Of a stretch of 7,656 nt of DNA, positions 1 to 5,620 are shown one piece after another. The position numbers and the translations under genes were made by a program. Below the pieces are notes generated by a model. That model was given only the letters and a program-made list of their open reading frames with translations. It ran no database searches and was not told the origin of the DNA. The stretch lies in contig ONPE01000070.1 of NCBI GenBank assembly GCA_900319615.1, forward strand, positions 1-7,656. The letters are read 5' to 3'. Each line of letters starts with the position of its first letter. Position 1 is the stretch's first letter. The DNA is from an uncultured Eubacteriales bacterium (lineage in GTDB: Bacteria > Bacillota > Clostridia > Oscillospirales > Acutalibacteraceae).

Positions 1-438
1 GTGGTTCGGCAAACGATTTCAAAATGGGAGCAGGGCTTATCTGTTCCGGATTCAGAAATGCTGCTTGCGCTGTCCGAAGCACTTGAAACTCCGGTCAGCA
101 CGTTGCTGGGGGAGGCAATTACAGAACCGAAGGCGGATGATCTGAAAGTATTATCCCAAAAACTGGAGGTGATCAACCTTCAGCTTTCCAAAAGACAACA
201 ATCACGGAGAAAGACAGCACATTGGCTTTTTATCTCATTGGCAATTGTGATCGTACTCATCACAGCGGTATTATTTTTCTTGAACAGCCCGTACTTGGGA
301 TGGGATTTTAGCGATCCTGAAACGGCGGTCCTTGGGACTGCATTCCATTCCTTTGAGTGGGCATTTGTCAGAGTTGCACCGATCGTACTGATCGGGGCAA
401 TTGTCGGAGCCGTCATGACGAGGATGAAAACCGGATAG
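1..438 (+). CDS. XRE-family HTH regulator with two C-terminal membrane helices (5' end outside window)
   Basis: The frame is open at the window edge, so the initial GTG is probably an internal Val codon and the first part of the helix-turn-helix is missing. Residues 3-13 read RQTISKWEQGL, the recognition helix and following turn typical of Cro/C1-type (XRE) domains, and the domain runs to about residue 37. A charged linker (about 41-71) is followed by a hydrophobic helix at about 73-94 and a second at about 120-140, ending in a short basic tail. This architecture, a cytoplasmic DNA-binding head on a small membrane anchor, is common in Firmicutes and is usually annotated only as a helix-turn-helix protein. 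Target and signal cannot be read from the sequence. A terminator-like hairpin follows 45 bases after the stop, so it is probably transcribed separately from the toxin-antitoxin genes downstream. Confidence 0.85.
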   Translation: MVRQTISKWEQGLSVPDSEMLLALSEALETPVSTLLGEAITEPKADDLKVLSQKLEVINLQLSKRQQSRRKTAHWLFISLAIVIVLITAVLFFLNSPYLGWDFSDPETAVLGTAFHSFEWAFVRVAPIVLIGAIVGAVMTRMKTG

Positions 439-483
439 AAAAAATACTCTTTGCACACGCAACGATAAAACAATTTATTCTCA

Positions 484-514
484 CTCCCCGGTGCTTTTGC
501 TTCGGGGAGCTTTT
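484..514 (+). terminator. Rho-independent terminator after the XRE gene
   Basis: CTCCCCG at 484-490 pairs perfectly with CGGGGAG at 503-509 around a 12-base loop, followed by CTTTT and further T-rich sequence. The stem is GC-rich and the T run is short (four), so it should be a moderately strong terminator. It lies between the XRE stop codon and the next promoter. Confidence 0.7.
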
Positions 515-527
515 GTGTGGTTTGCTG

Positions 528-556
528 TTGAATTTTACGAAGAATTATGCTATACT
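528..556 (+). promoter_or_regulatory. SigA-type promoter of the toxin-antitoxin pair
   Basis: TTGAAT at 528-533 resembles a -35 box. After exactly 17 bases comes TATACT at 551-556, preceded by TGC at 548-550, which makes an extended -10 element. The expected transcription start is near 563. The leader would then be only about 17 bases long and would carry the purine-rich AGGGAGG at 574-580. No -10 or -35 match of similar quality was found elsewhere between the terminator and the antitoxin. Confidence 0.65.
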
Positions 557-579
557 TATTACATCAATAATACAGGGAG

Positions 580-801
580 GTGCGAAACTACAACGAGGTA
601 TTGAGCGATATCTCTGTCGGCGAGCCTGTTTTTCTGACAAAAAACGGCAGGGGAAGATACGCGATAGTGGATATCAAGGAATATGAGAAAATGACCGCAG
701 AGCTGAAATTGTTCGGCGAGCTGGCTAAGGGCGAGCAAAGTGCAAGAGATAAAGGCTGGCTCAGTTTATCCGAGGTAGAAAAGGAGTTTGGTTTACAATG
801 A
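580..801 (+). CDS. Phd/YefM-type antitoxin, apparently lacking its normal N-terminus
   Basis: The readable frame encodes 73 residues. The core GEPVFLTKNGRGRYAIVD (about residues 14-31), followed by EYEKM, matches the conserved centre of Phd/YefM antitoxins, which dimerise, bind their own promoter and neutralise a RelE/ParE-type toxin through the C-terminal part. The first visible residues RNYNEVL correspond to what is normally about position 10 in this family, after a short strand of the PxSDL type. An in-frame TAA at 568-570 prevents extension, and the only early start, GTG at 580-582, begins on the last base of the AGGGAGG Shine-Dalgarno sequence, so it cannot be initiated normally from that site. 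No ATG lies near it. The next candidate, TTG at 601, is about 20 bases from that Shine-Dalgarno. The stop overlaps the toxin start as ATGA. The family call is firm; whether a working protein is made is doubtful. Confidence 0.75.
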   Translation: MRNYNEVLSDISVGEPVFLTKNGRGRYAIVDIKEYEKMTAELKLFGELAKGEQSARDKGWLSLSEVEKEFGLQ

Positions 802-1094
802 CTACGATTCAGATTTCACCCGAGGCGCTGGCTGATCTACAGGGGATACAGAGATATGTCCAAAATGATCTGGAAAACGATCTGACAGCCGCAGATACCA
901 TCAAAGGGATAATCGACCGCATCCATGAGCTGGAGTCTTCTCCTGAGGCGGGTGCGCTTTCGTCGTCAACCGCATTGGCAGAGAACATTTACAGATATCT
1001 GCCCTGCGATGATTATACGGTCTTTTATCGCTATGAGGATGATACAGTATATATCGTCCGCGTTATGTACTGTATCGCAGATAACATCGTCTGA
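798..1094 (+). CDS. RelE/ParE-superfamily toxin with degenerate C-terminus
   Basis: This is a 98-residue protein whose ATG overlaps the antitoxin stop (ATGA at 798-801), the usual translational coupling of type II toxin-antitoxin pairs. It starts with ISPEALADLQGIQRYV, the typical first strand and helix of RelE/ParE toxins, and has the late core YTVFYRYEDDTVYIVRVMY at about residues 73-91. Relatives usually continue with a motif like YGRRDYxxxLF; here the same positions read YCIADNIV and end at tandem TGA codons. The two arginines and the tyrosine of that motif are therefore missing and the last few residues are gone. The known role of the family is mRNA cleavage at the ribosome (RelE) or gyrase poisoning (ParE); this sequence alone does not decide between them. 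Together with the damaged antitoxin, this suggests an inactive or weakened module. Confidence 0.8.
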   Translation: MTTIQISPEALADLQGIQRYVQNDLENDLTAADTIKGIIDRIHELESSPEAGALSSSTALAENIYRYLPCDDYTVFYRYEDDTVYIVRVMYCIADNIV

Positions 1095-1096
1095 TG

Positions 1097-1141
1097 ATAC
1101 TGCATTGTTATCGGCTCGCTTCAACGTGTCATGTGCAGTAT
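1097..1141 (+). promoter_or_regulatory. Inverted repeat in the leader or promoter region of the cysK operon
   Basis: ATACTGCA at 1097-1104 is the exact inverse complement of TGCAGTAT at 1134-1141, separated by 29 bases. It sits in the 94-base gap between the toxin and the cysK-like gene. Just downstream is an AT-rich stretch (1151-1166) with -10-like hexamers such as TATTAT at 1156-1161, but no convincing -35 box at standard spacing. It could be an operator, a weak terminator stem for the toxin genes, or chance; no T run follows the right arm. Confidence 0.3.
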
Positions 1142-1188
1142 TGCCTTAAATTTAGTATTATAAAATAGATAATCGGAGGTTGATCGGG

Positions 1189-2118
1189 ATGATCAGCGAC
1201 AGCATATTAGAGGCGGTTGGGCAGACTCCGCTAATCAGGCTCAACCGCATGGTAGATAAAGACAGCGCAGAGGTGCTGGTGAAGTTCGAGGCGCTCAACG
1301 TCGGCGGCTCCATCAAGACGCGCACGGCGCTGAATATGATAAACCACGCCGAGAAGAAGGGGCAGCTGACAAAGGACAGCATCATCGTAGAGCCCACCTC
1401 GGGCAATCAGGGGATAGGTCTCGCGCTTGTAGGCGCGGTCAAGGGCTACAAGACCATCATCATCATGCCCGACTCCGTCAGCGAGGAGCGCCGCAAGCTG
1501 ATAAAGCACTACGGCGCGAAGGTCAAGCTGATCCACGACGCAGGCGATATCGGCGCGTGCATCGACGAGTGCCTGCAAACAGCGCTGAAGATGGCGGAGA
1601 AGGATCCGCGCGTCTTCGTGCCCCAGCAGTTCGAGAACATCAACAACGTCCGCGCGCACAAGAAGTACACCGCTCTCGAGATCATGCAGCAGTGTGCGGA
1701 TGAGATAGACGGCTTCTGCTCCGGCATCGGCACCGGCGGTACCATCACCGGTATCGGCGAGGTGCTCAGGGCGCAGTATCCCGATATCGAGATATGGGCC
1801 GTAGAGCCTGAGAACGCCGCTATCTTAGCCGGCGGCACCATCGGCACACACGTGCAGATGGGAATAGGCGACGGTCTGATACCCGGCATCCTGAATACCG
1901 ATATCTACGATCACATCTACGTCGTCACGGATGAAGAGGCGTTGGAGACCGCGAAGAGGCTCGCCCGAGAGGAGGGCTTGATGTGCGGCATTTCCAGCGG
2001 TACAAACGTAGCGGCGGCACTGAAATTAGCGAAGAAATTAGGCCCCGGCAAGACGGTTGTCACCGTTCTGCCCGACACCGCGGAGAGATATTTCTCGACT
2101 CCGCTGTTTGAGGAATGA
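1189..2118 (+). CDS. cysK: Cysteine-synthase-family PLP enzyme (O-acetylserine sulfhydrylase-like)
   Basis: Fold-type II PLP enzymes of this family make cysteine from O-acetylserine and sulfide in the cytoplasm. The protein is 309 residues, the normal length. Residues 11-17 (GQTPLIR) open the fold, K43 in GGSIKTR is the expected Schiff-base lysine, TSGN at 70-73 is the substrate-carboxylate loop, GTGGT at 181-185 is the phosphate-binding loop, SSGT at 269-272 lies near the pyridine nitrogen, and LPDTAERYFSTPLF ends the protein. Two positions differ from textbook CysK: SGNQG instead of SGNTG, and SIKTR instead of SVKDR, so the acceptor or donor may differ. The start is the ATG at 1189, nine bases after GGAGG at 1175-1179; the in-frame TTG at 1180 touches the Shine-Dalgarno and is unlikely. 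It is the first gene of a three-gene operon, and its codon use is strongly C/G-ending, unlike the toxin-antitoxin genes upstream. Confidence 0.88.
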   Translation: MISDSILEAVGQTPLIRLNRMVDKDSAEVLVKFEALNVGGSIKTRTALNMINHAEKKGQLTKDSIIVEPTSGNQGIGLALVGAVKGYKTIIIMPDSVSEERRKLIKHYGAKVKLIHDAGDIGACIDECLQTALKMAEKDPRVFVPQQFENINNVRAHKKYTALEIMQQCADEIDGFCSGIGTGGTITGIGEVLRAQYPDIEIWAVEPENAAILAGGTIGTHVQMGIGDGLIPGILNTDIYDHIYVVTDEEALETAKRLAREEGLMCGISSGTNVAAALKLAKKLGPGKTVVTVLPDTAERYFSTPLFEE

Positions 2119-2121
2119 TCT

Positions 2122-2664
2122 ATGGATAACGAAAAGCTGAAATGGGAGATCACCGGCAAGAGGAAGCTGCTGCACACACCGGTATTCGATGTGATAGAAC
2201 AGGCCGAGGTCTCCGCTACCGGCATAAAGGGCGATTACATCGCTATGGAGGCTCACGACTGGGCGATGGTGATACCTGAGCTCGACGGGGATTTTTTGAT
2301 GGTTCGTCAGTGGCGTCATTCGTCAGAGAGCATGACTCTCGAATTCCCGGGAGGAGTCGTCGACAGGGGAGAGGAGCCCGCCGAGGCGTCGCGCAGGGAG
2401 CTGCTCGAGGAGACCGGCTTTGAGGCAGGGGAGCTTAAGCATCTCGGCACCTGCTACCCTAATCCCGCGCTGTTCAAGAACCGCTTCCATGTCTTTTTGG
2501 CTCGCGATCTGGTCGCGACAGGCAAGCAGGCTCTCGACGACGACGAGCTGCTCACATATGAGCGCGTGCCGATAGACGAGGTCGTCAGGGGCTACGGCAA
2601 GGGCGAGTTGACCCACGCTCTGATGGGTACGGCTCTTGCGTTTTATCTGATATCAAGGGGATGA
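2122..2664 (+). CDS. Nudix hydrolase, ADP-ribose pyrophosphatase type
   Basis: This 180-residue cytoplasmic enzyme probably hydrolyses ADP-ribose or a similar nucleoside diphosphate sugar. The complete Nudix box GX5EX7REUXEEXGU is visible at residues 78-100, with the metal-binding RELLEETGF intact. A conserved N-terminal block precedes it (WAMVIP at about 47-52, VRQWRH at about 61-66), as in the NudF/YqkG-type ADP-ribose pyrophosphatases. P115 lies 15 residues after the box, the position reported as characteristic of that subfamily, which argues against a dinucleoside polyphosphatase. The gene begins three bases after the cysK stop, and its Shine-Dalgarno (GAGGA, 2110-2114) lies inside the end of cysK, so the two are almost certainly co-transcribed and coupled. 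No metabolic link with cysteine synthesis is obvious. The exact substrate is inferred, not shown. Confidence 0.9.
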   Translation: MDNEKLKWEITGKRKLLHTPVFDVIEQAEVSATGIKGDYIAMEAHDWAMVIPELDGDFLMVRQWRHSSESMTLEFPGGVVDRGEEPAEASRRELLEETGFEAGELKHLGTCYPNPALFKNRFHVFLARDLVATGKQALDDDELLTYERVPIDEVVRGYGKGELTHALMGTALAFYLISRG

Positions 2665-2670
2665 TTGCAA

Positions 2671-3042
2671 ATGAGGACTATCGGTAATCTCCTGTGGTTC
2701 CTTTTCGGAGGGCTGATCAATGGGCTTCTTTGGTGGATAACGGGCGCATTATGGTGCGTCACCATCATCGGCATACCTGTCGGGATACAGTGCTTCAAGC
2801 TGTCAGGGGTGTCGTTCTGGCCTTTCGGCAAGGAGGTCGTCTATACGGGCGGCGCGTTCTCGTTCATCGTGAACGTGATATGGTTCTTCTTCGGCGGTCT
2901 GGCGCTCGCGGCGACCCACTTCTTCTTCGGGCTGCTGTGGTGCATCACCATCGTCGGCATACCGTTCGGCAAGCAGTTCTTCAAGCTCGCTAAGCTGTCG
3001 CTCGCACCCGTAGGCGCAGAGGTATACGTAAAGACCAACTGA
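2671..3042 (+). CDS. yccF: YccF-domain inner membrane protein
   Basis: This is a 123-residue, very hydrophobic protein made of two similar halves. Residues 12-56 contain FGGLINGLLWW, then LWCVTIIGIPVG and FKLSGVSFWPFGKEV; residues 74-118 contain FGGLALAA, then LWCITIVGIPFG and FKLAKLSLAPVGAEV. This duplicated pattern, with GIPxGxQxFKL in each half, is that of the YccF family (formerly DUF307), small membrane proteins of unknown function. The ATG at 2671 is preferred: AGGGG at 2656-2660 is ten bases upstream, whereas the in-frame TTG at 2665 is only four bases from it. The gap to the Nudix gene is six bases, making this the third and last gene of the operon, and a hairpin follows 15 bases after the stop. 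Function unknown; the family assignment is secure. Confidence 0.9.
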   Translation: MRTIGNLLWFLFGGLINGLLWWITGALWCVTIIGIPVGIQCFKLSGVSFWPFGKEVVYTGGAFSFIVNVIWFFFGGLALAATHFFFGLLWCITIVGIPFGKQFFKLAKLSLAPVGAEVYVKTN

Positions 3043-3057
3043 TCAAATGGTAAGCAC

Positions 3058-3091
3058 AAAGCCTGTGGCATGAGCCATGGGCTTTAATAAT
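3058..3091 (+). terminator. Terminator-like hairpin after yccF
   Basis: AAAGCCTGTGGC at 3058-3069 pairs over 12 positions (two G-U) with GCCATGGGCTTT at 3074-3085 around an ATGA loop. The tail, AATAATTTAATAG, is AT-rich but has no long T run, so termination may be only partial. Its position 15 bases after the last gene of the operon supports the call. Confidence 0.6.
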
Positions 3092-3109
3092 TTAATAGAA
3101 GCGATTATG

Positions 3110-3131
3110 CCTCCCTCTCCGATGAGGGAGG
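3110..3131. repeat. Perfect 8-bp hairpin of CCTCCCTC type
   Basis: CCTCCCTC at 3110-3117 and GAGGGAGG at 3124-3131 form a perfect stem around TCCGAT. No T run follows, so it is not an obvious terminator. It is the second of several palindromes packed into this gene-free stretch and looks like part of a dispersed intergenic repeat; copies elsewhere in the genome cannot be seen from here. Confidence 0.55.
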
Positions 3132-3146
3132 GTGTGGAAGAGTTAA

Positions 3147-3188
3147 CGAAGCATGATTGTTACAATGCTTCGATTGGCTCAATTGAGC
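3147..3188. repeat. Two adjacent palindromes
   Basis: CGAAGCAT at 3147-3154 pairs perfectly with ATGCTTCG at 3165-3172 across ten bases, and four bases later GCTCAATTGAGC at 3177-3188 is a perfect 12-bp palindrome. Neither is followed by a T run. They extend the palindrome-rich block 3058-3321 and have no visible coding role. Confidence 0.5.
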
Positions 3189-3203
3189 ATTACAGTGAGA
3201 GTG

Positions 3204-3321
3204 GTAGGGTACGGCGCTTGTCGACGTACCGAACGAACGCCGACTATTTCCCCTATCTATACGTTGATGCGATATTCAGAACCCAGTCATTCTGCGGTAC
3301 GTCATAAATGCCGTACCCTAC
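3204..3321. repeat. MITE- or REP-pair-like element with nested inverted ends
   Basis: GTAGGGTACGGC at 3204-3215 and GCCGTACCCTAC at 3310-3321 are perfect 12-bp inverted repeats. The similarity extends inward over about 28 bases (3204-3231 against 3295-3321), with a few mismatches and a one-base gap. Each end is also a hairpin on its own: GGTACG and CGTACC pair at 3208-3213/3225-3230 and again at 3296-3301/3312-3317. The 63-base centre has no convincing coding frame. TA dinucleotides stand at both outer edges (3205-3206 and 3319-3320), which would fit a TA-target insertion of IS630/mariner type, but TA is too short to prove it. No transposase is in the window, so mobility would be in trans. 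A REP/BIME-like pair is the main alternative. Confidence 0.6.
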
Positions 3322-3439
3322 AACACACTGTATAACGTATGATAGATAAGGAACAGAATTGGTATTGTGCAAAGTGCATAAAGGTTATAGGTAGTTTTTA
3401 TATATTTAGTAAATTTTTCTGTCAGAGACGCGGTTGTTC

Positions 3440-3468
3440 TTGTATGGACAGGCGATTTGTTATATAAT
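3440..3468 (+). promoter_or_regulatory. Promoter of the EF-G paralogue
   Basis: A perfect -10 box TATAAT at 3463-3468 follows TTGTAT at 3440-3445 after 17 bases. The -35 matches the consensus at only three positions. Transcription would start near 3475 and give a leader of about 63 bases. The rest of the stretch between the palindromic element and this promoter (3322-3439) is AT-rich, with one short imperfect hairpin (TTGTGCA 3365-3371 and TGCATAA 3375-3381), and I see nothing else in it. Confidence 0.6.
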
Positions 3469-3488
3469 GTTATGGTAGTTCGGATTAT

Positions 3489-3529
3489 CGGAGGAGTTCC
3501 GAGATCCTCAGGAACACTCTTGAAAGGAG
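3489..3529 (+). promoter_or_regulatory. Structured leader and ribosome binding site of the EF-G paralogue
   Basis: Short stems in the leader exclude or interlock with one another: CGGA 3489-3492 with TCCG 3498-3501; GAGGA 3491-3495 with TCCTC 3505-3509; GTTCC 3496-3500 with GGAAC 3511-3515. The last two are interleaved as in an H-type pseudoknot, though the connecting loops (0, 4 and 1 bases) are tight. The strong Shine-Dalgarno AAAGGAG at 3523-3529 lies outside these stems, eight bases before the TTG start, and decides that start. An upstream GGAGGAG at 3490-3496 also resembles a Shine-Dalgarno but is buried in the stems. Confidence 0.4.
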
Positions 3530-3537
3530 TTTTATAA

Positions 3538-5607
3538 TTGAAACAGTACGACGCTAAACACATTCTTAACATCGCTATGGCGGGCCACTCCGGCGCAGGC
3601 AAAACATCCGTTGCCGAGGCTATGCTGTATCTTTCTAAGGCATCCGATCGTCTGGGCAAGATAGCCGACGGTAACACCCAGCTCGACTTTGACCCCGAGG
3701 AGATCCGCCGCAAGGTATCTATCGTTACCGCCGTGGCTCCCGTAGAATGGAAGAACACCAAGATCAACATCATCGACACCCCCGGTCTGTTCGACTTTGA
3801 GGGCGGCGTATATGAAGGCTACCGCGCTGCCGAGACCGCGCTGATCGTCGTCTCCGCAAAGGACGGCGTCAACGTCGGTACCGAGAAGGCTGTCAAGGCT
3901 GCCGATAAGGAAGGTCTGACCAAGATATTCTTCGTCAACGGCGTTTGCGACGAGAACGCTCGCTTCTACCGTGTGCTCGAGGATCTCAAGTCCACCTTCG
4001 GCCCCTCGGTATGCCCTGTTATCGTTCCCTTTATCGAGAACGGCGAGGCGAACACCTACATAAATCTGCTTGAGTACAAGGCTTATAAATATGATAAGAA
4101 GGGCAACTCCACACCCACGCCGATCATCCCCGAGATGGGCGATCGCCTTGAGGGTCTGAGAGAGGCTATCAAAGAGGCTGTTGCCGAGACCTCCGAGGAG
4201 CTCATGGAGAAGTTCTTCATGGAGGAAGAGTTCACCCCCGAGGAGATCATCACAGGCGTATCTCAGGGCGTTAAGGACGGCACCCTGTGCCCCGTATTCT
4301 GCGGCGACGCCGCCTCCACCTTCGGCATCGAGCAGTTCCTCAACAGCATCACATGGCTGGCTCCCACAGCTGCCGATAAGGGCGGCGAGACAGCTGTAGA
4401 CGTAAACGGCGACCCCGTAGAGATCAGCTGCACCGATCAGGGCGCTACAGCCGCTATCATCTTCAAGACCGTTGCCGACCCGTTCGTGGGTAAGCTGAGC
4501 TACTTCAAGGTAGTCTCCGGCAAGGTATCTACCGAGACTCCCCTTATTAATATGCGCACCGGCAATCAGGAGCGCATCACGAAGGTTCTCACCGTTCGCG
4601 GCAAGAAGCAGGAGGACGCCTCCGCTATAGTTGCAGGCGATATCGGCGCTATCCCGAAGCTGACCTCCGCCAACACCGGCGACACCCTCTGCTCGCCCAC
4701 ACGCAAGGTCATCCTGCAGGGCATCGACTACCCGGCTCCGTCCTTCTCCATGGCTGTATATCCGAAGAAGAAGGGCGAGGAGGATAAGGTAGCTCAGGGT
4801 CTGGCTCGTCTGGCAGAGGAAGACCCCACCGTCAAGTTCTTCTCCAACCCCGAGACCAAAGAGCTGGTCATCTCCGGCATGGGCGAACAGCACCTCGATG
4901 TCGTCGTATCCAAGCTCAAGGCTAAGTTCAACGTAGAGGTCGAGCTCAAGCAGCCCAAGGTTGCTTACCGCGAGACCATCCGCGGCAAGAGCGACGTAGA
5001 AGGTAAGCATAAGAAGCAGTCCGGCGGTTCCGGCCAGTACGGCGATGTATGGATCAAGTTTGAGCCGTGCGATTCCGACGGTCTGGAGTTCGAGATCGCC
5101 GTAGTAGGCGGCTCTGTTCCGAAGCAGTTCTTCCCGGCTGTCGAGAAGGGTCTGCGCGACTCCATCAAGTCCGGTCCTCTCGCAGGTTATCCGGTCGTAG
5201 GCGTCAAGGCTACCCTGTACGACGGCAAGTATCACCCCGTCGACTCTAACGAAATGGCGTTCAAGACCGCTGCTCAGCTGGCTTTCAAGGCGGGTATCCC
5301 GCAGGCTAAGCCCGCTCTGCTCGAGCCGGTCGGCACCCTCAAAGCGAACGTTCCGGACGCTAACATGGGTGACATCATGGGCGAGGTCAACAAGCGCCGC
5401 GGCCGCGTTCTCGGTATGAACGCAGGCGAGAGCGGTATGCAGATCGTCGAGGCAGAGGTCCCGATGGCTGAGATGGCAGACTTCTCCGTATTCATGCGCC
5501 AGTGCACTCAGGGTCGCGGCACCTTCACCTTCGAGTTTGAGCGCTACGAGGACGCCCCCGCTCAGGTTGCTCAGAAGGTTATCGAAGCAGCTAAGGCTGA
5601 GGAATAA
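3538..5607 (+). CDS. Elongation factor G-like GTPase paralogue (EF-G-2 type)
   Basis: This 689-residue protein has the full five-domain EF-G layout: G domain about 1-275, domain II about 290-385, III about 400-470, IV about 472-595, V about 597-685. It belongs to the bacterial EF-G-like paralogues rather than housekeeping FusA: the P-loop is GHSGAGKT (16-23) instead of AHIDAGKT, and switch I reads EIRRKVSI. Three G-domain sites deviate. DTPGLFDF (80-87) has Leu at the catalytic His position; the NKxD motif is replaced by NGVC (134-137); and the usual CGSA near G5 is CGDA (255-258). Domain IV keeps QYGDVWIKFEP and HPVDSNEMAF, and domain V keeps QGRGTFTFEF, so ribosome binding is likely. The start is TTG with a strong Shine-Dalgarno; no ATG fits. 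Codon use is highly biased, suggesting good expression. It is monocistronic and not near rpsL/rpsG/tuf. Its role is probably ribosome-associated; the exact step is unknown. Confidence 0.9.
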   Translation: MKQYDAKHILNIAMAGHSGAGKTSVAEAMLYLSKASDRLGKIADGNTQLDFDPEEIRRKVSIVTAVAPVEWKNTKINIIDTPGLFDFEGGVYEGYRAAETALIVVSAKDGVNVGTEKAVKAADKEGLTKIFFVNGVCDENARFYRVLEDLKSTFGPSVCPVIVPFIENGEANTYINLLEYKAYKYDKKGNSTPTPIIPEMGDRLEGLREAIKEAVAETSEELMEKFFMEEEFTPEEIITGVSQGVKDGTLCPVFCGDAASTFGIEQFLNSITWLAPTAADKGGETAVDVNGDPVEISCTDQGATAAIIFKTVADPFVGKLSYFKVVSGKVSTETPLINMRTGNQERITKVLTVRGKKQEDASAIVAGDIGAIPKLTSANTGDTLCSPTRKVILQGIDYPAPSFSMAVYPKKKGEEDKVAQGLARLAEEDPTVKFFSNPETKELVISGMGEQHLDVVVSKLKAKFNVEVELKQPKVAYRETIRGKSDVEGKHKKQSGGSGQYGDVWIKFEPCDSDGLEFEIAVVGGSVPKQFFPAVEKGLRDSIKSGPLAGYPVVGVKATLYDGKYHPVDSNEMAFKTAAQLAFKAGIPQAKPALLEPVGTLKANVPDANMGDIMGEVNKRRGRVLGMNAGESGMQIVEAEVPMAEMADFSVFMRQCTQGRGTFTFEFERYEDAPAQVAQKVIEAAKAEE

Positions 5608-5620
5608 TCATACACTAACA

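Noticed and set aside
1..1094. Part of a prophage or integrative element
   Set aside because: An XRE regulator and a toxin-antitoxin pair often occur on such elements, but there is no integrase, attachment site, phage structural gene or tRNA edge here.
1180..1188. TTG at 1180 as the cysK start
   Set aside because: It directly follows GGAGG with no spacing. The ATG at 1189 has a nine-base spacing and gives the normal N-terminus ahead of GQTPLIR.
1142..1188. Firm promoter for the cysK operon
   Set aside because: There are -10-like hexamers in the AT-rich stretch but no -35 at acceptable spacing, so no defined promoter is called. Read-through from the toxin-antitoxin promoter is possible, as no terminator was found between them.
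3077..3335. Small plus-strand open frames of 60-76 codons in the intergenic island
   Set aside because: They run through several palindromes and the mobile-looking element, have no clear Shine-Dalgarno, and their products resemble no known family.
3532..5235. 567-codon open frame on the minus strand inside the EF-G paralogue
   Set aside because: It is a shadow of strongly biased codons in the real gene on the plus strand. Its protein has no recognisable motif and is full of Leu, Asp and Gly as expected from antisense of GC-rich codons, while the plus-strand product shows full EF-G homology.
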